In this document: positions 26,182 through 36,469 of the stretch, in pieces
How positions within the stretch are numbered: position 1 is the stretch's first letter
How the letters are laid out: every line of letters starts with the position of its first letter
Assembly (NCBI RefSeq): GCF_021044425.1
Contig: NZ_JAJNEC010000007.1
Location: 124,001-188,000, forward strand
DNA: 64,000 nucleotides
Direction: 5' to 3'
Source: Niabella pedocola
GTDB taxonomy: Bacteria > Bacteroidota > Bacteroidia > Chitinophagales > Chitinophagaceae
Notes under the pieces: model-generated
The model's input: the letters and a program-made list of their open reading frames with translations, nothing else
Told to the model about the DNA's origin: nothing
Databases searched by the model: none
Position numbers and translations under genes: made by a program

Positions 26182-26993
26182 TTATAAGGCTTTGTAATAT
26201 TTTATATAATCCACTTTCATAACCGTATTGGTATGTTCCCTGCTTTCATAGCCACCCGGAACGATTGGTCCCGCCCAGGAGCCGGCTGCCGCATTCCTTA
26301 CTTCTGAGCTTAATATGATAAACTCACTCCGTTGAGCTATATTGGCGGTATAGGTCCAGGTGAGCTGGCCATCTACATAAAATTTATAGAACTCCGGTGA
26401 CCATTCAAGGGTATAAACATGATAGCTGCCGCTATTAGCGCCCAGATCGGCTGTTTTTATGCCTGCCGTTTTATGATCAGCCGCATAACCATCCCAATGA
26501 AGACTCTGATATACCCTGCCATCTTTTGGAAGGGTTTCCACGATATCGATCTCCATTCCTGCCTGTTGCGGATTTCCAACCGGGTTTCCCATTACAGGGC
26601 TTTGCACTCAAAAGGCAGACCAGGATCCGGATTGATTTACAAAGGCTGCCTTTATTTCAAATTTTCCATACAGGAATTCTCTTTTCGTAGCAATCATACC
26701 TGTATGATGCGTTACAATACCACCGATCGTGTCTGAATATACGTTTATTAAAAGGTTACCGTTGCTTACAGATACGGTTGTGCTGTCGTTAAACCCATCA
26801 TGCCGCACACCCGGATACCGGTGGTACCAATTGCCGGCATCCAGCTTAGGACCGGAAAAATCGTCTGACCATTCAAGCCGATAGCCATCCTGCTTCGCAA
26901 CAGGCGTTAAGGAGCTCAGACCCTTTTTTTTTTGCAGGCGATGAGCAACAGGACACTGAGCAAAAACCAATAATATCCTGGTTCCCTTTTCAT
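26182..26993 (-). pseudogene. Broken GH16 glycoside hydrolase lipoprotein gene
   Basis: Three pieces in order make one GH16 enzyme. (1) From ATG 26993 a lipoprotein signal (LLSVLLLIAC followed by lysines) runs into a run of ten A on the minus strand (26933-26924) and hits a stop soon after. (2) One base of shift there enters the frame with GYRLEWSDDFSG, the GH16 start. (3) That frame ends at TGA (26610-26608) just after SGSWSAF, where the family has Trp (FWLQSP), so TGG has become TGA. The same frame then continues QSPVMGNPVG, GMEIDIVET (catalytic ExDxxE) and the C-terminal MKVDYIKYYK. A frameshift plus a nonsense codon make function unlikely. The gene is 32 nt downstream of the GH29 gene. 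Confidence 0.88.
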
Positions 26994-27025
26994 ATACCGG
27001 AATTTCTAATACAATTTTACCGGTT

Positions 27026-28564
27026 TTATTTTAACGCCACGTCAATAACATCCCCGTTCTGCGACCTCAGGCCGGCCGATACCTGAATCATAATCACCCC
27101 ATTGCTGACGGTATATGGAACCGGCGTGTTTTTACCCAAAATGGTAACTGCTTTTACGGAACCTGTTGTTTTAAAGGTAACGGTTGCCGGCGTTAGCGGC
27201 AACACCGGTGCCTTTAATTTACCCGGAACCGGCGGCATTACAAACAGGTACCGGTGACGGCCGCGGGCAGTGGCCGGTACCGAAGCCTGTTCCGCTTCAT
27301 CCAGCGGTTGTGCTCCGGTTACTGCGGCATGATTTTGTTGCATCCACCCGGCGATCTCCCGCAGGCGGCTGATCATTTCGCCGGAGAAGACGCCGTCTTT
27401 TGTAGGTCCGAAGTTCAATAAAAAATTAGCGTTGTTTGAGCGGCAAACAGCCAGCTGGTTCAATACATAGGCGGTCGATTTTAACGGAGCTCTCGTGTAT
27501 CCCCAGCCCGGCTCTGCAATGGTGGCGCATAATTCGGCCCATCCGGGTTGCCGCACAGCGGGCAGCGATTTATCTCCCTCCAGCGTTTTATAATCGCCAT
27601 ACCCAAAAAACCGCGGGCTTACCACAATGCCCGGCTGCAATTGATGAATCCGCTCCATGGAAATGCAATGTTTCCAGGCTTCATTCCCTTTCGGTATATC
27701 GGCCGAGCCATCAAACCAGATCATATCGATCTTGCCGTAATTCGTCAGCAGCTCTTCTACTTGTCCTTTAATATAAGCAGCCACCGCTTCATAATGTTGC
27801 TGCTTTTCGGCAGCTGTTGCAACAGCCGTTCTTATTTTCAGATCTGCATCCACCGATGGTACGCGCTGATAATCCCTTCCCACCCCATAATACAAAAAAC
27901 TCTGGAATGCGCGGTTAAAATGCCAATCAGGGCCGGAGTAGTACAACCCGATCTTCAGCCCATACTTCCTGCAGGCAGTTACAAATTCTTTTACAAAATC
28001 CCTGCCTCCCAGGTAATTCCGGGTATTAAAGTCACCGTATTTACTGGGCCACAGGGCAAATCCATCATGATGGCGGGTTGTCAGCACCACGTATTGCATG
28101 CCGGCATCCCGGGCCAGCTTCACCCACTCATCGGGGTTACAGGATCCCGGGTTAAAATCCTTTGCCTGCTCCCAGTACTGGTTGGGGGTAACACAGGTGC
28201 CGTTGAGTTTGCAGCGATGCCCCGCAAAAAAATCACCGGCAGCAATAAACCGGTCTACCGAATCCTGCGATGGTTTGTTGGAACTCCAGCCGATCTGTGT
28301 GCCCGCCATCATCGGCCAGGACAGATCCAGCTCTTTTACAGAAGAAATGCCCCAGTGAATAAACATTCCAAAGCCGGCCTGCGGATACCATTGTGCATCC
28401 GGGTGCGCTGTGCGCTTATAAGATGTTTTCAGATCCTCCGTAATACCGATTTGTGCATGCTCCATTTTTACTTTTTCATCTTCCTGTTGCTCCTTTTGCT
28501 GCGCCGATAGCGTTGCGCTGTACCAGAGCATTGACAGGACAGATAATAAGATCCGTTTCTTCAT
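27026..28564 (-). CDS. GH29 alpha-L-fucosidase, secreted
   Basis: 512 aa with a signal peptide ending TLSAQQ. GH29 features include FGMFIHWGISS, the TTRHHDGFALWPSKY active-site segment, KIGLYYSGPDW and IDMIWFDGS, whose Asp285 is the expected nucleophile. A beta-sandwich domain follows (about 400-512). It should release alpha-L-fucose from glycan chains in the periplasm or at the surface. It lies in the minus-strand PUL 2 operon between DUF5017 and the GH16 pseudogene. Within GH29 some members act on other 6-deoxy sugars; fucose is the default. Confidence 0.92.
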   Translation of the reverse strand: MKKRILLSVLSMLWYSATLSAQQKEQQEDEKVKMEHAQIGITEDLKTSYKRTAHPDAQWYPQAGFGMFIHWGISSVKELDLSWPMMAGTQIGWSSNKPSQDSVDRFIAAGDFFAGHRCKLNGTCVTPNQYWEQAKDFNPGSCNPDEWVKLARDAGMQYVVLTTRHHDGFALWPSKYGDFNTRNYLGGRDFVKEFVTACRKYGLKIGLYYSGPDWHFNRAFQSFLYYGVGRDYQRVPSVDADLKIRTAVATAAEKQQHYEAVAAYIKGQVEELLTNYGKIDMIWFDGSADIPKGNEAWKHCISMERIHQLQPGIVVSPRFFGYGDYKTLEGDKSLPAVRQPGWAELCATIAEPGWGYTRAPLKSTAYVLNQLAVCRSNNANFLLNFGPTKDGVFSGEMISRLREIAGWMQQNHAAVTGAQPLDEAEQASVPATARGRHRYLFVMPPVPGKLKAPVLPLTPATVTFKTTGSVKAVTILGKNTPVPYTVSNGVIMIQVSAGLRSQNGDVIDVALK

Positions 28565-28692
28565 ATTGACGATTGCTTGTTAAGAGGTTTCAATAATTGT
28601 GTCGGTTGACGCAGGCCGCGCAAGGCTTTTCTTAAACAGATGCCTGTCAGATGCAGCGCACTTCCTTTTTATCACCTTGCAAAGCCTTCCGG

Positions 28693-29631
28693 TCATTGCA
28701 CCTGAACGGTTATCGTTTTCACTGTGCTCTTCTGCCCGTCTGCATTGGCATTGCCTGCCAGGAATACCGCTTCATAATTACCGGCATTGGCATAGGTGTA
28801 TCCAAATGCAGGTACCGTGTTGGCCATCGTTTTTACAATGACACCTGCATCCGGTGTCACTTTCTTCAGGTCTACCGGTCCGGTAATGGCCCAGGCTTCA
28901 AGGGCATCGGTAGCTGCGGCGGCGGTTGTAGCTCCGGCTATTACAAGATTTGTGGCACTTAGCGTCCACCGGAACGTACCCGCAACTGTTTTTGCGGCCC
29001 ATCCCGGCACATTGCCCGTATTCCCATAATTGGTAACCGTAGCAAATGTAGGCAGGGTGTCGATGGTATAAGCCGTACCATCGTTCAGTAGATTCCGGAG
29101 CGAGAACCCGGTAATGGTCCATCTGTTTTGAATGCTGCCCGCTGCTGCCGTGTATTTAAAGGCAATATATACCGGCTTCCCGGCCGATGCAATGTCTGAC
29201 AGATCCACAGTACCGGAGGCAACGGCGGTACCATTAACAGCCCACACAGCCCGGCTGCTGATATCCGTCCAGCTGGCCGATGTTATGGCCGATGGGTCGG
29301 ATGTGTTGGTAACATTCCCTCCAAAATCCGAAGAGATCATCAATGCCAGCGAATTGGGTTGTACACCGCCGTTTAATGCCGTGCTGAACTTCAGCTGCGG
29401 AATGCCTGCAGCAGCAGTGCGGTCTTTAAATGCATACCGCTTGCCCACTTCACCGGAAAAAAAAGTAATGTTATCAGGATTGCCGTTAAACCGGAAAGTG
29501 GCCGGGCTGCCAGCCGTATAGGAAGGGCTGTCTGTATGCACATCAAAGTCCAGCGCACGCAGATCCATTTTTTTGCTGCAGGACGCCAACACCGCCATAC
29601 CCAACGCAACCGTTATTATATTAATTCGCAT
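28693..29631 (-). CDS. DUF5017-type PUL surface lipoprotein
   Basis: 312 aa. The signal has lipobox VLASC (Cys18). The all-beta body contains FDVHTDSPSYTAGSPATFRFNG and ITFFSGEVGKRYAFKDR, typical of the DUF5017 domain seen directly downstream of SusD genes, and a C-terminal Ig/PKD-like stretch ending VKTITVQVQ. It lies 52 nt downstream of susD in the operon. It is probably a cell-surface glycan-binding protein of PUL 2, analogous in position to the DUF1735 protein of PUL 1. Confidence 0.82.
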   Translation of the reverse strand: MRINIITVALGMAVLASCSKKMDLRALDFDVHTDSPSYTAGSPATFRFNGNPDNITFFSGEVGKRYAFKDRTAAAGIPQLKFSTALNGGVQPNSLALMISSDFGGNVTNTSDPSAITSASWTDISSRAVWAVNGTAVASGTVDLSDIASAGKPVYIAFKYTAAAGSIQNRWTITGFSLRNLLNDGTAYTIDTLPTFATVTNYGNTGNVPGWAAKTVAGTFRWTLSATNLVIAGATTAAAATDALEAWAITGPVDLKKVTPDAGVIVKTMANTVPAFGYTYANAGNYEAVFLAGNANADGQKSTVKTITVQVQ

Positions 29632-29683
29632 AAATTTTTAGTTTATCAATATGAAATAAAATATCAGCCGGTCAATGCCGCCG

Positions 29684-31291
29684 TTACCATCCCGGGTTTT
29701 GCACCATCTTTTTATTCAGCGCCATTTCGCCGGATGGTATGGGGTAAAGCAGGTTTCGATCGGTTACATTTTTTCCGCCCAGCGCCCCATAGGCCACCCC
29801 ACCGCCATTCGATGCCATATCGGCGCTCATCGCTTTCATCGCCGGCACAAATTTTCCCCAGCGTACAAGGTCCTGTCTTCTCAGTGCTTCAAAACAGAGT
29901 TCACGGGAACGTTCATCTTCAATAAAAAGCTGGAACTGATCTTTAGACAATCCGCCAGGTACATCCGCTACCGGATCCGGTGTTGACAAGGCCACTCCAT
30001 ACGCCCGTCTCCGTACCCAGTTTATGGCTTCATAAGCCGCTGCCGTTGGACCGTTCACCTGATTCTCCGCTTCTGCCAGCATCAGCAACACATCCGAATA
30101 ACGCAGCAGCGGGAAATTGGTAGGTCCGTAATTTTTATTCTTGGGCCGCAGATTTTCATAGGACCTTCTCCATTTCGCAGCGTCCCGGCTGTACATATTA
30201 GATGCATTGGTTACAATGGGCACCCGTGCACCGGTAGTGCCGTTATAGCTGTATGGTTGCAGGGTCCAGTCTCTCCGCTGATCGCCATTACCATATAATT
30301 TAAATAATCTTCCCGTGCCCTTTATAAATCCATAGCAGTACCCGCTATCGTTTTGAAAAGTGGCGCTGGTCATCGTAATACCCAGGGTATTGCCCACCCT
30401 TCCCGATTCGTTATACCCGTCTCCGTTAAATCCTTTAAAATCCACCTCCCACATACTTTCCTTTACATCGTAAATATCCTGCGAGTGATTGATAAAGATC
30501 TGGCTATAGGCGCTGGTTGCTACGGTATTATTAAAGGCGGTGCTCAATGCATGTTCCCCGGATTCCTTTACTTTTTTTGCCCAGCTGAGTGCCTCTGCAT
30601 ATTTCGACTGATCATTTAACGGGAATCCTGCCATATGCAAACACACCCGCGCCAGTATGCCCTCCGCCACGGTTTTAGAGATACGGCTGGGATAGCCTAA
30701 TGTAGACGATAAGGGCAATACCGCCTCGGCCTCCTTCATATCATTCAGGATCTGGCCGTATACCTCGCCTGCCGGCGTACGGGCCATATCCAGGTTATTG
30801 GGCGAGGTAACCGGTTGCAATACCAGCGGCACACCGCCAAAACGGGTTACCAGCAAAAAGTAATAATAGGCCCGTAAAAATTTGGTTTCGCCCAGGATCA
30901 CGGCACGTTTGTCCTCATTCATGGAAGGAATGTTGATATTGGCGATCAGCTGATTTGCCCGTTCAATGCCGATATAACAATCCTGCCAAAGGTTACGGAT
31001 GCGGTCGTTTGTGAAATCAAAATTATATACCGTAATTCCGGTTGCAGTAGCCGACCGCGCATAATAAGAATCGTCCGTACAGGCATCCCATTCCGAAAAC
31101 AGGTAGTCTCCATAAAGATTACCCGACCCCAGTTTATCATAAACGCCGGCCAGCGCATTGATCAGCTTTGCTTCTGTGCTGTAATATTCTTCACCGGTCA
31201 GCGCATCGGTGGGTTTGGTGTTCAAAAATTTCTTACAGCCACCCAACCCGGCTGCCAACACCACTAAGAATGATATATAGATAACTTTCAT
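29684..31291 (-). CDS. SusD/RagB-family glycan-binding lipoprotein (PUL 2)
   Basis: 535 aa. The lipobox LGGC gives an acylated Cys19. It has SusD hallmarks KKFLNTKPTD, LGETKFLRAYYYFLL, RYSDVLLMLAEAENQV, the ERSRELCFEALRR motif and the terminal VQNPGW. It starts 20 nt after the susC stop. It is expected to sit on its SusC partner and bind the target oligosaccharide on the cell surface. Confidence 0.95.
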   Translation of the reverse strand: MKVIYISFLVVLAAGLGGCKKFLNTKPTDALTGEEYYSTEAKLINALAGVYDKLGSGNLYGDYLFSEWDACTDDSYYARSATATGITVYNFDFTNDRIRNLWQDCYIGIERANQLIANINIPSMNEDKRAVILGETKFLRAYYYFLLVTRFGGVPLVLQPVTSPNNLDMARTPAGEVYGQILNDMKEAEAVLPLSSTLGYPSRISKTVAEGILARVCLHMAGFPLNDQSKYAEALSWAKKVKESGEHALSTAFNNTVATSAYSQIFINHSQDIYDVKESMWEVDFKGFNGDGYNESGRVGNTLGITMTSATFQNDSGYCYGFIKGTGRLFKLYGNGDQRRDWTLQPYSYNGTTGARVPIVTNASNMYSRDAAKWRRSYENLRPKNKNYGPTNFPLLRYSDVLLMLAEAENQVNGPTAAAYEAINWVRRRAYGVALSTPDPVADVPGGLSKDQFQLFIEDERSRELCFEALRRQDLVRWGKFVPAMKAMSADMASNGGGVAYGALGGKNVTDRNLLYPIPSGEMALNKKMVQNPGW

Positions 31292-31311
31292 ACAATCCAG
31301 TTTTTAAAATA

Positions 31312-34300
31312 TTAGAATGTGATCCTTGCCCCGAAGGTGATGGTACGCGAACGGGGATAGGTAGAAAAATCAAACCCGGGTGTTAGGGCCGAATTATAGG
31401 CGCTCACTTCCGGATCCATTCCGGTATACCTGGTCCAGGTAATCAGGTTCTGTGCCGCAGCATATACGCGCAGTCCTTTTATCCGGATGCGGTTCAATAC
31501 GGTTTTATTGAAATTATATCCCAGTGCCACCGTTTTTAGCCGCAGATAAGAAGCGTCTTCCACCAGGTAGGAAGAATAGCCTCCGCCAAAATAGCCTTTT
31601 GTCCGGTACAACTTTGAATCGGTATTATCATCACTCCACCGGTCGGCATAAGATGCAAACTGGTTAAAAGATAAAGCATTCCGGCCCTCAAACATGAGTT
31701 TGTTGGCATTGATCACATCATTTCCATAGGACCACTGGAAGAACACATTCAAATCAAAATTCTTATAGGTGATATTGTTGGAAAACCCACCGTAGTGAAT
31801 GGGCAATCCCCTGCCGATCACCGTATAATCGCTGGCATCCACTTTCAGGTCTCCGTTAATATCGCGGTATTTGATATCTCCCGGCTGGATCTTATCTCTT
31901 GTATTTCCGTTGGTGGTTATATTGTCTTTCAGCACATACCCGCCGGATGCCGTGCGGTCAAAATCATCATAATTATATACGCCGTCCCAGATATATCCGT
32001 ACATCTGTCCCAGCGGGCCTCCCAGGCGGGCGATATAGGCGGAGGTAGACGACCAGCCGTTATCCCAGGCGATGGCTTTTTGCAATGACTCCTGGTTTTC
32101 CGAAAGTCCCAGTACTTTATTGCGGTTAAAGGAGATATTGAAATTACTGGTCCAGGAAAAATCCTTCTTTCGCATATTCACGGTTTCCAGGGTAATTTCC
32201 AGTCCTTCATTCTGTACACTGCCGATGTTTTTATAGGCAGAATTAAAACCGGAAGAATTGGGCAAGCTGGCGTCCAGCAGAAGATCGGTTGTTTTCTTCC
32301 GGTATACATCCACCGTTAACAACACCCGTTGTTTAAATAATCCCAGGTCGAGCCCCAGGTCCGTTTGCCCCGTGGTTTCCCATCTCAGGTCGCTGTTGCC
32401 TAAAGCCGTGGGTACAATTCCACTCACAAAACTGTTATTAAATACATACCCGCTTCCGATCGGCAATCCAAACGTGGTTAAATAGGAGAAATCACCTACA
32501 CGGTTGTTACCGGTAACCCCATAGCCCACCCGGATCTTGCCGTCTGATAAAACCTCGTTATCCTTTAGGAACTTCTCTTCTGAAAAACGCCAGGAAAAAG
32601 CACCCGAGGGGAAATAACTCCAGTGGTTTTCTTCGGAAAATTTAGAAGAGCCGTCTGACCGGAACGATGCCGTAAGCAGGTATCTGGAACGGTAACTGTA
32701 ATTGACCCTTCCCAGGAATGAGGCCATGCTCCAGAGCGAGCTGCGAGCGGTAATGGGTTGAAAAGTACCTTCATCCAATCCGCTGATCCCTAAGCTTTCA
32801 TTAGGCAGGTTGGTAGCACGCATACCATATATGGACGTTTTACCACCCTGTGCTGTAAAGCCGCCCACGGCATTTATGGAGTGATCGCCTTTCACTTTAC
32901 TCCAGGTAAGAATGTTTTCATTCACCCAGGAATTTGTTTGTGCAAATGTCAGCGACCCGTTTACACCATCCAGTGTACCGGAATGTCCGTATTGTGTTTT
33001 GGAATTATTGAATTGTTCCTGACGCAGCAGGTTATCGTTCAGGCCTCCGCTCACCCGCAGCTTCAAACCCGGAAGCAGGGTGTATTCTGCGTAGGCGTTT
33101 GCGCTCAGGTTCTTGGTATTGTTCTTTCGCACGAGGTTGTTTAAGTTGATCACCGGGTTCACCCGGTAATCATTGGTGGGGTCGATACTGGGGTCCGAAA
33201 ACAGGTCTTCCAGGCTTCCGTCTACATTCGGTGATACCGGCCGCATGCCCCATACCGAAGCAAAGATGGTGCTGGTGGAAGAAGAAGGTGTTTGGCTGGG
33301 ACTTACGCCCGATTGCATCAGGTAACTATAGTTGGTATTGATGCCCACCCTGAGTTTGCGGCCAACCGTCTGGTCCAGGATCACCCGACCCTGGTAGCGT
33401 TTATAGCCGGAATTGATCAGTACCCCGCCCTGGTCCAGCAAGGACCCTGAAACGGCATATTTTGTTTGTTTACTTCCGCCGTTGAGTGATACATTATAAT
33501 TGGTCATGGGTGCCCGTTGCATTACCAGGTCCTGCCAGTTGGTACCTGTTATGCTCTTATAACTATCCAGGGTTTTACCATCGCTTAAGTAAACCTGTTT
33601 GGGAGTGAGTACCGTTCCGCTGGAAACCGATGTGGTATCCAGTTCCAGCTGATACTTTACAAACTCATACGGACTCATCATGTTCATCCTTTTTGTGGGA
33701 TCCTGGTACCCGTAGGAAACGTCCAGCTGAAGTACCGGCGGTCCTTCCTTTCCTTTTTTGGTGGTGATCATGATTACCCCGTTGGCACCCCGCGCACCGT
33801 AAATGGCGGTTGCCGATGCATCCTTCAATACTTCGATAGACTCAATATCACTGGGATTGATCACGTTGTTATTCGGGTTTTCGATGGGAAAGCCATCCAC
33901 TACATAAAGCGGGGAATTTTCCTGCGTAATGGAGTTATTCCCCCGCACTACAATGCTGATCCCCGATCCGGGCTGACCATCATTTGATGAAACCTGTACG
34001 CCGGCTGCACGGCCGGCCAGGGCCTCGTCAAATGAGCGCACGGGTGCTTTATTCATATCACTCACATTGACACTTCCCACGGAGCCGGTCAGATCTTTTT
34101 TCCGCACGGTTCCATAACCCACCACTACCACTTCGTCCAGCCCGGGCGCATCAGCCGCCTGAAGCCGCACATTTAAAACAGCCGCGGATCCAGGCGAAAG
34201 CTCCTGTGTGGTATACCCTACAAAAGAAAAGAGGAGCACCGATTCAGCAGTGGGAAGCCCGATCGCATACCGGCCGTCTGCATCGGTTGTGGTTCCACCC

Positions 34301-34440
34301 TGGGAATTTTTAATTTTTACCGATACGCCCGACAGCGGCAGTCCATCAGCCCCTGTAACCGTACCGCTAACCTTCACCTGCTGTGCGCTCAGAGAGGTTA
34401 CTCCCATAAGCAGCATCCATGCCAGCAAACAACGCATCAT
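31312..34440 (-). CDS. SusC/RagA-family TonB-linked outer-membrane transporter (PUL 2)
   Basis: 1042 aa from ATG 34440; the in-frame TTG at 34446 is not needed. The signal peptide ends SLSAQQ. Domains are a carboxypeptidase-regulatory-like domain (about 22-95), the SusC motif VVVVGYGTVRKKDLTGSV, a plug with SIEVLKDASATAIYGARGAN, and a beta-barrel ending ITFGARITF. It imports oligosaccharides made at the surface. It is the first gene of the minus-strand PUL 2 operon (susC, susD, DUF5017, GH29, GH16 remnant) and diverges from GH88/PL8/sulfatase. Confidence 0.95.
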   Translation of the reverse strand: MMRCLLAWMLLMGVTSLSAQQVKVSGTVTGADGLPLSGVSVKIKNSQGGTTTDADGRYAIGLPTAESVLLFSFVGYTTQELSPGSAAVLNVRLQAADAPGLDEVVVVGYGTVRKKDLTGSVGSVNVSDMNKAPVRSFDEALAGRAAGVQVSSNDGQPGSGISIVVRGNNSITQENSPLYVVDGFPIENPNNNVINPSDIESIEVLKDASATAIYGARGANGVIMITTKKGKEGPPVLQLDVSYGYQDPTKRMNMMSPYEFVKYQLELDTTSVSSGTVLTPKQVYLSDGKTLDSYKSITGTNWQDLVMQRAPMTNYNVSLNGGSKQTKYAVSGSLLDQGGVLINSGYKRYQGRVILDQTVGRKLRVGINTNYSYLMQSGVSPSQTPSSSTSTIFASVWGMRPVSPNVDGSLEDLFSDPSIDPTNDYRVNPVINLNNLVRKNNTKNLSANAYAEYTLLPGLKLRVSGGLNDNLLRQEQFNNSKTQYGHSGTLDGVNGSLTFAQTNSWVNENILTWSKVKGDHSINAVGGFTAQGGKTSIYGMRATNLPNESLGISGLDEGTFQPITARSSLWSMASFLGRVNYSYRSRYLLTASFRSDGSSKFSEENHWSYFPSGAFSWRFSEEKFLKDNEVLSDGKIRVGYGVTGNNRVGDFSYLTTFGLPIGSGYVFNNSFVSGIVPTALGNSDLRWETTGQTDLGLDLGLFKQRVLLTVDVYRKKTTDLLLDASLPNSSGFNSAYKNIGSVQNEGLEITLETVNMRKKDFSWTSNFNISFNRNKVLGLSENQESLQKAIAWDNGWSSTSAYIARLGGPLGQMYGYIWDGVYNYDDFDRTASGGYVLKDNITTNGNTRDKIQPGDIKYRDINGDLKVDASDYTVIGRGLPIHYGGFSNNITYKNFDLNVFFQWSYGNDVINANKLMFEGRNALSFNQFASYADRWSDDNTDSKLYRTKGYFGGGYSSYLVEDASYLRLKTVALGYNFNKTVLNRIRIKGLRVYAAAQNLITWTRYTGMDPEVSAYNSALTPGFDFSTYPRSRTITFGARITF

Positions 34441-34532
34441 AAGCAACGATTTTTTAATTGATAGTATAATAATAGTCTTCTAAACGATCTGCAATCATTA
34501 TGAGCCACCCAAGGAGGCCAGTCATTTCTACG

Positions 34533-34561
34533 CAAACCTAGGTTTCCCCTTTTATTTGCAA
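34533..34561 (-). promoter_or_regulatory. Candidate promoter of the PUL 2 susC operon
   Basis: Minus-strand TAGGTTTG (34540-34533) fits TAnnTTTG, with TTG (34561-34559) 18 nt upstream, one base short of the usual spacing. The leader to the susC ATG would be about 90 nt. Confidence 0.4.
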
Positions 34562-35070
34562 GGGGTGCAAATATCTCAAAATGGGGGTGTTTTTTTATCG
34601 GAAAGCGCCGCTGAAGCATTGAAGCATTAAACGCAACACACGCAAAGTGCCGCAAGATCGCTATGAGAAATGGTTGGCATATAAAAGTAGCGATGATTGG
34701 ATTACCGCAGATGCGCTGATTGCGGTTCTGATTTACCGCGAAGATCGCCAGGCATCCGCAACGATCGCAATGAAAGCCGTTGTGGGAGATATCCCTTGCG
34801 TGACCCTCGCGTCCATTGCGGTAAAATGAAATCATGAAGAAGCGGTTTAACCGCGAAGGATACGCAATGGCGTACATCAATTTAATACTGCTCCCCGCGT
34901 TCCCCCTTGCATTCCTTAATGTGTATCCATCCGCTGTGCAACAATGCATGTTGCTTCTTCCGTCTTTCTGTGCTTCAATGGCCACCGGCAAAAGAAAATA
35001 TATTTCTACCCCCTTTTCGATAAGATATCCCCCCTGTTCTCCAAAATCATTCCGCAATTTGCAGCATCCG

Positions 35071-35101
35071 TTGCTTGCAATTGTTTGCTGACGTAATTTT
35101 T
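35071..35101 (+). promoter_or_regulatory. Candidate promoter of GH88-PL8-sulfatase
   Basis: TTG (35071-35073), a 20-nt spacer and TAATTTTT (35094-35101, one mismatch to TAnnTTTG) lie 20 nt before the GH88 ATG. Confidence 0.5.
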
Positions 35102-35120
35102 AATCATCGAATACAGAACT

Positions 35121-36368
35121 ATGTTTATCAAAAAATGTGGAAGTATTACACTGCTATTACTCTTTAACCTGTGTGCATTATGTGGTGCTGCTCAAAAGAA
35201 ACCGGGAAAGAATGATTTTGATTTTGTTTTTAAACTGGCCGAACGCCAGTATACCGATATGCTGGCCATCGCAAAAGACCTGCATCAATACCCGAGGACC
35301 AGCAACCCGGACGGAAGTGTGCATTATGACACCGTTGATGACTGGACCGGCGGTTTCTGGCCCGGCTGTTTATGGAATGTTTACCAGGCTACCGGCAAAG
35401 CCCCCTGGAAGAAAGCCGCTATTGAGTGGACCGAAAGTCTCGAAAACAATCAATACAACACCCGGCATCATGATATCGGTTTTATGATGTACAGCAGTTA
35501 TGGAAACGCATTAAAGTCTGCACCTGACCCCTCCTATAAAAAGATCCTGGTTCAGTCGGCGCGCTCACTGGTTACCCGTTACAGTCCGGTGGTAAAGTCG
35601 ATCAAATCCTGGAACTACCGCAAATCATGGGATGGCAAAACCGAATGGTTCTTCCCCGTGATCATCGACAATATGATGAACCTGGAATTACTGTTCTATG
35701 CCGGCAAAGTAACCGGTGATCCCGTGTTTAAAAAAGTGGCCATCAACCATGCCGAAACAACCATGAAATACCATGTACGTAAGGATTACAGCTCCTATCA
35801 TGTGGTGGATTATGATACTCTTACGGGGAAAATGCTGCACCAGCAAACCTGCCAGGGCTTTGCCGACAACTCTACCTGGGCCCGTGGCCAGGCCTGGGGA
35901 ATTTATGGATTTACGCTGATGTACCGCGAAACAAAAGATAAAAGATACCTCAATACCGCAAAAAAGATGGCCGATTTCTTTATGGATCATCCGAACCTGC
36001 CTGAAGACAAAATTCCCTACTGGGACTTTAATGTGGGACAACCCGGCTATAAAGCCGACTGGAAGTATAATCCGGCAGTCTTTACCTATACACCCAGGGA
36101 TGTTTCCGCTGCGGCAATTACCGCTTCGGCCTTACTGGAAATGCAGGGATACCTGGGGCAAGCCGGCACCCGGTACAAGAACTTTGCCATAGCGATCCTG
36201 AAGTCATTAAGCAGTCCGGCCTACCTGGCAGCCCCCGGCACGAATAGTCATTTCCTCCTGAAACATTCCGTAGGCAGCATTCCGCATGGCAATGAAATTG
36301 ATGTGCCACTGGTTTATGCCGACTATTATTTTCTGGAGGCATTGCTGCGGTTTAAAAACATGAATTAA
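35121..36368 (+). CDS. GH88 unsaturated glucuronyl hydrolase, secreted
   Basis: 415 aa with a signal peptide ending CGAAQK. The (alpha/alpha)6 fold is indicated by WTGGFWPGCLWN, RHHDIGFMMYSS, the conserved STWARGQAWGIYG and DVSAAAITASALLEM. The family removes the 4,5-unsaturated uronic acid that polysaccharide lyases leave on glycosaminoglycan oligosaccharides. It lies directly upstream of a PL8 lyase gene, which would make exactly that substrate. Acid residues of the active site cannot be assigned without alignment. GH105 is the alternative, but the SWARGQAW context and PL8 neighbour favour GH88. Confidence 0.9.
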   Translation: MFIKKCGSITLLLLFNLCALCGAAQKKPGKNDFDFVFKLAERQYTDMLAIAKDLHQYPRTSNPDGSVHYDTVDDWTGGFWPGCLWNVYQATGKAPWKKAAIEWTESLENNQYNTRHHDIGFMMYSSYGNALKSAPDPSYKKILVQSARSLVTRYSPVVKSIKSWNYRKSWDGKTEWFFPVIIDNMMNLELLFYAGKVTGDPVFKKVAINHAETTMKYHVRKDYSSYHVVDYDTLTGKMLHQQTCQGFADNSTWARGQAWGIYGFTLMYRETKDKRYLNTAKKMADFFMDHPNLPEDKIPYWDFNVGQPGYKADWKYNPAVFTYTPRDVSAAAITASALLEMQGYLGQAGTRYKNFAIAILKSLSSPAYLAAPGTNSHFLLKHSVGSIPHGNEIDVPLVYADYYFLEALLRFKNMN

Positions 36369-36469
36369 TTTATTAGTATTTTGTGTGCGCAACCGTACCC
36401 CGGGATTACACCGGAGCTACTCCTGCGCCGGCCGCGGTTGCAGGCAATTGCATAAAATCTGCACAAAAA

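Larger units (their letters stand above)
34441..35120. other. 680-nt divergent intergenic region of PUL 2 with repeat fragments
   Basis: It holds a promoter on each side (below). Its middle, about 34600-34930, is rich in CGCAA/CCGCAGATGCG-like words. The 17-mer at 34705-34721 recurs at 42032-42048, and the 16-mer at 34719-34734 recurs at 42310-42325 in another intergenic region, so this is dispersed noncoding repeat material. A minus-strand open frame of about 200 codons crosses it but looks non-coding. Confidence 0.6.

Noticed and set aside
34437..35057. 206-codon minus-strand frame upstream of PUL 2 susC
   Set aside because: It runs through the promoter region and dispersed repeat words, overlaps the susC start and has no recognisable domain.
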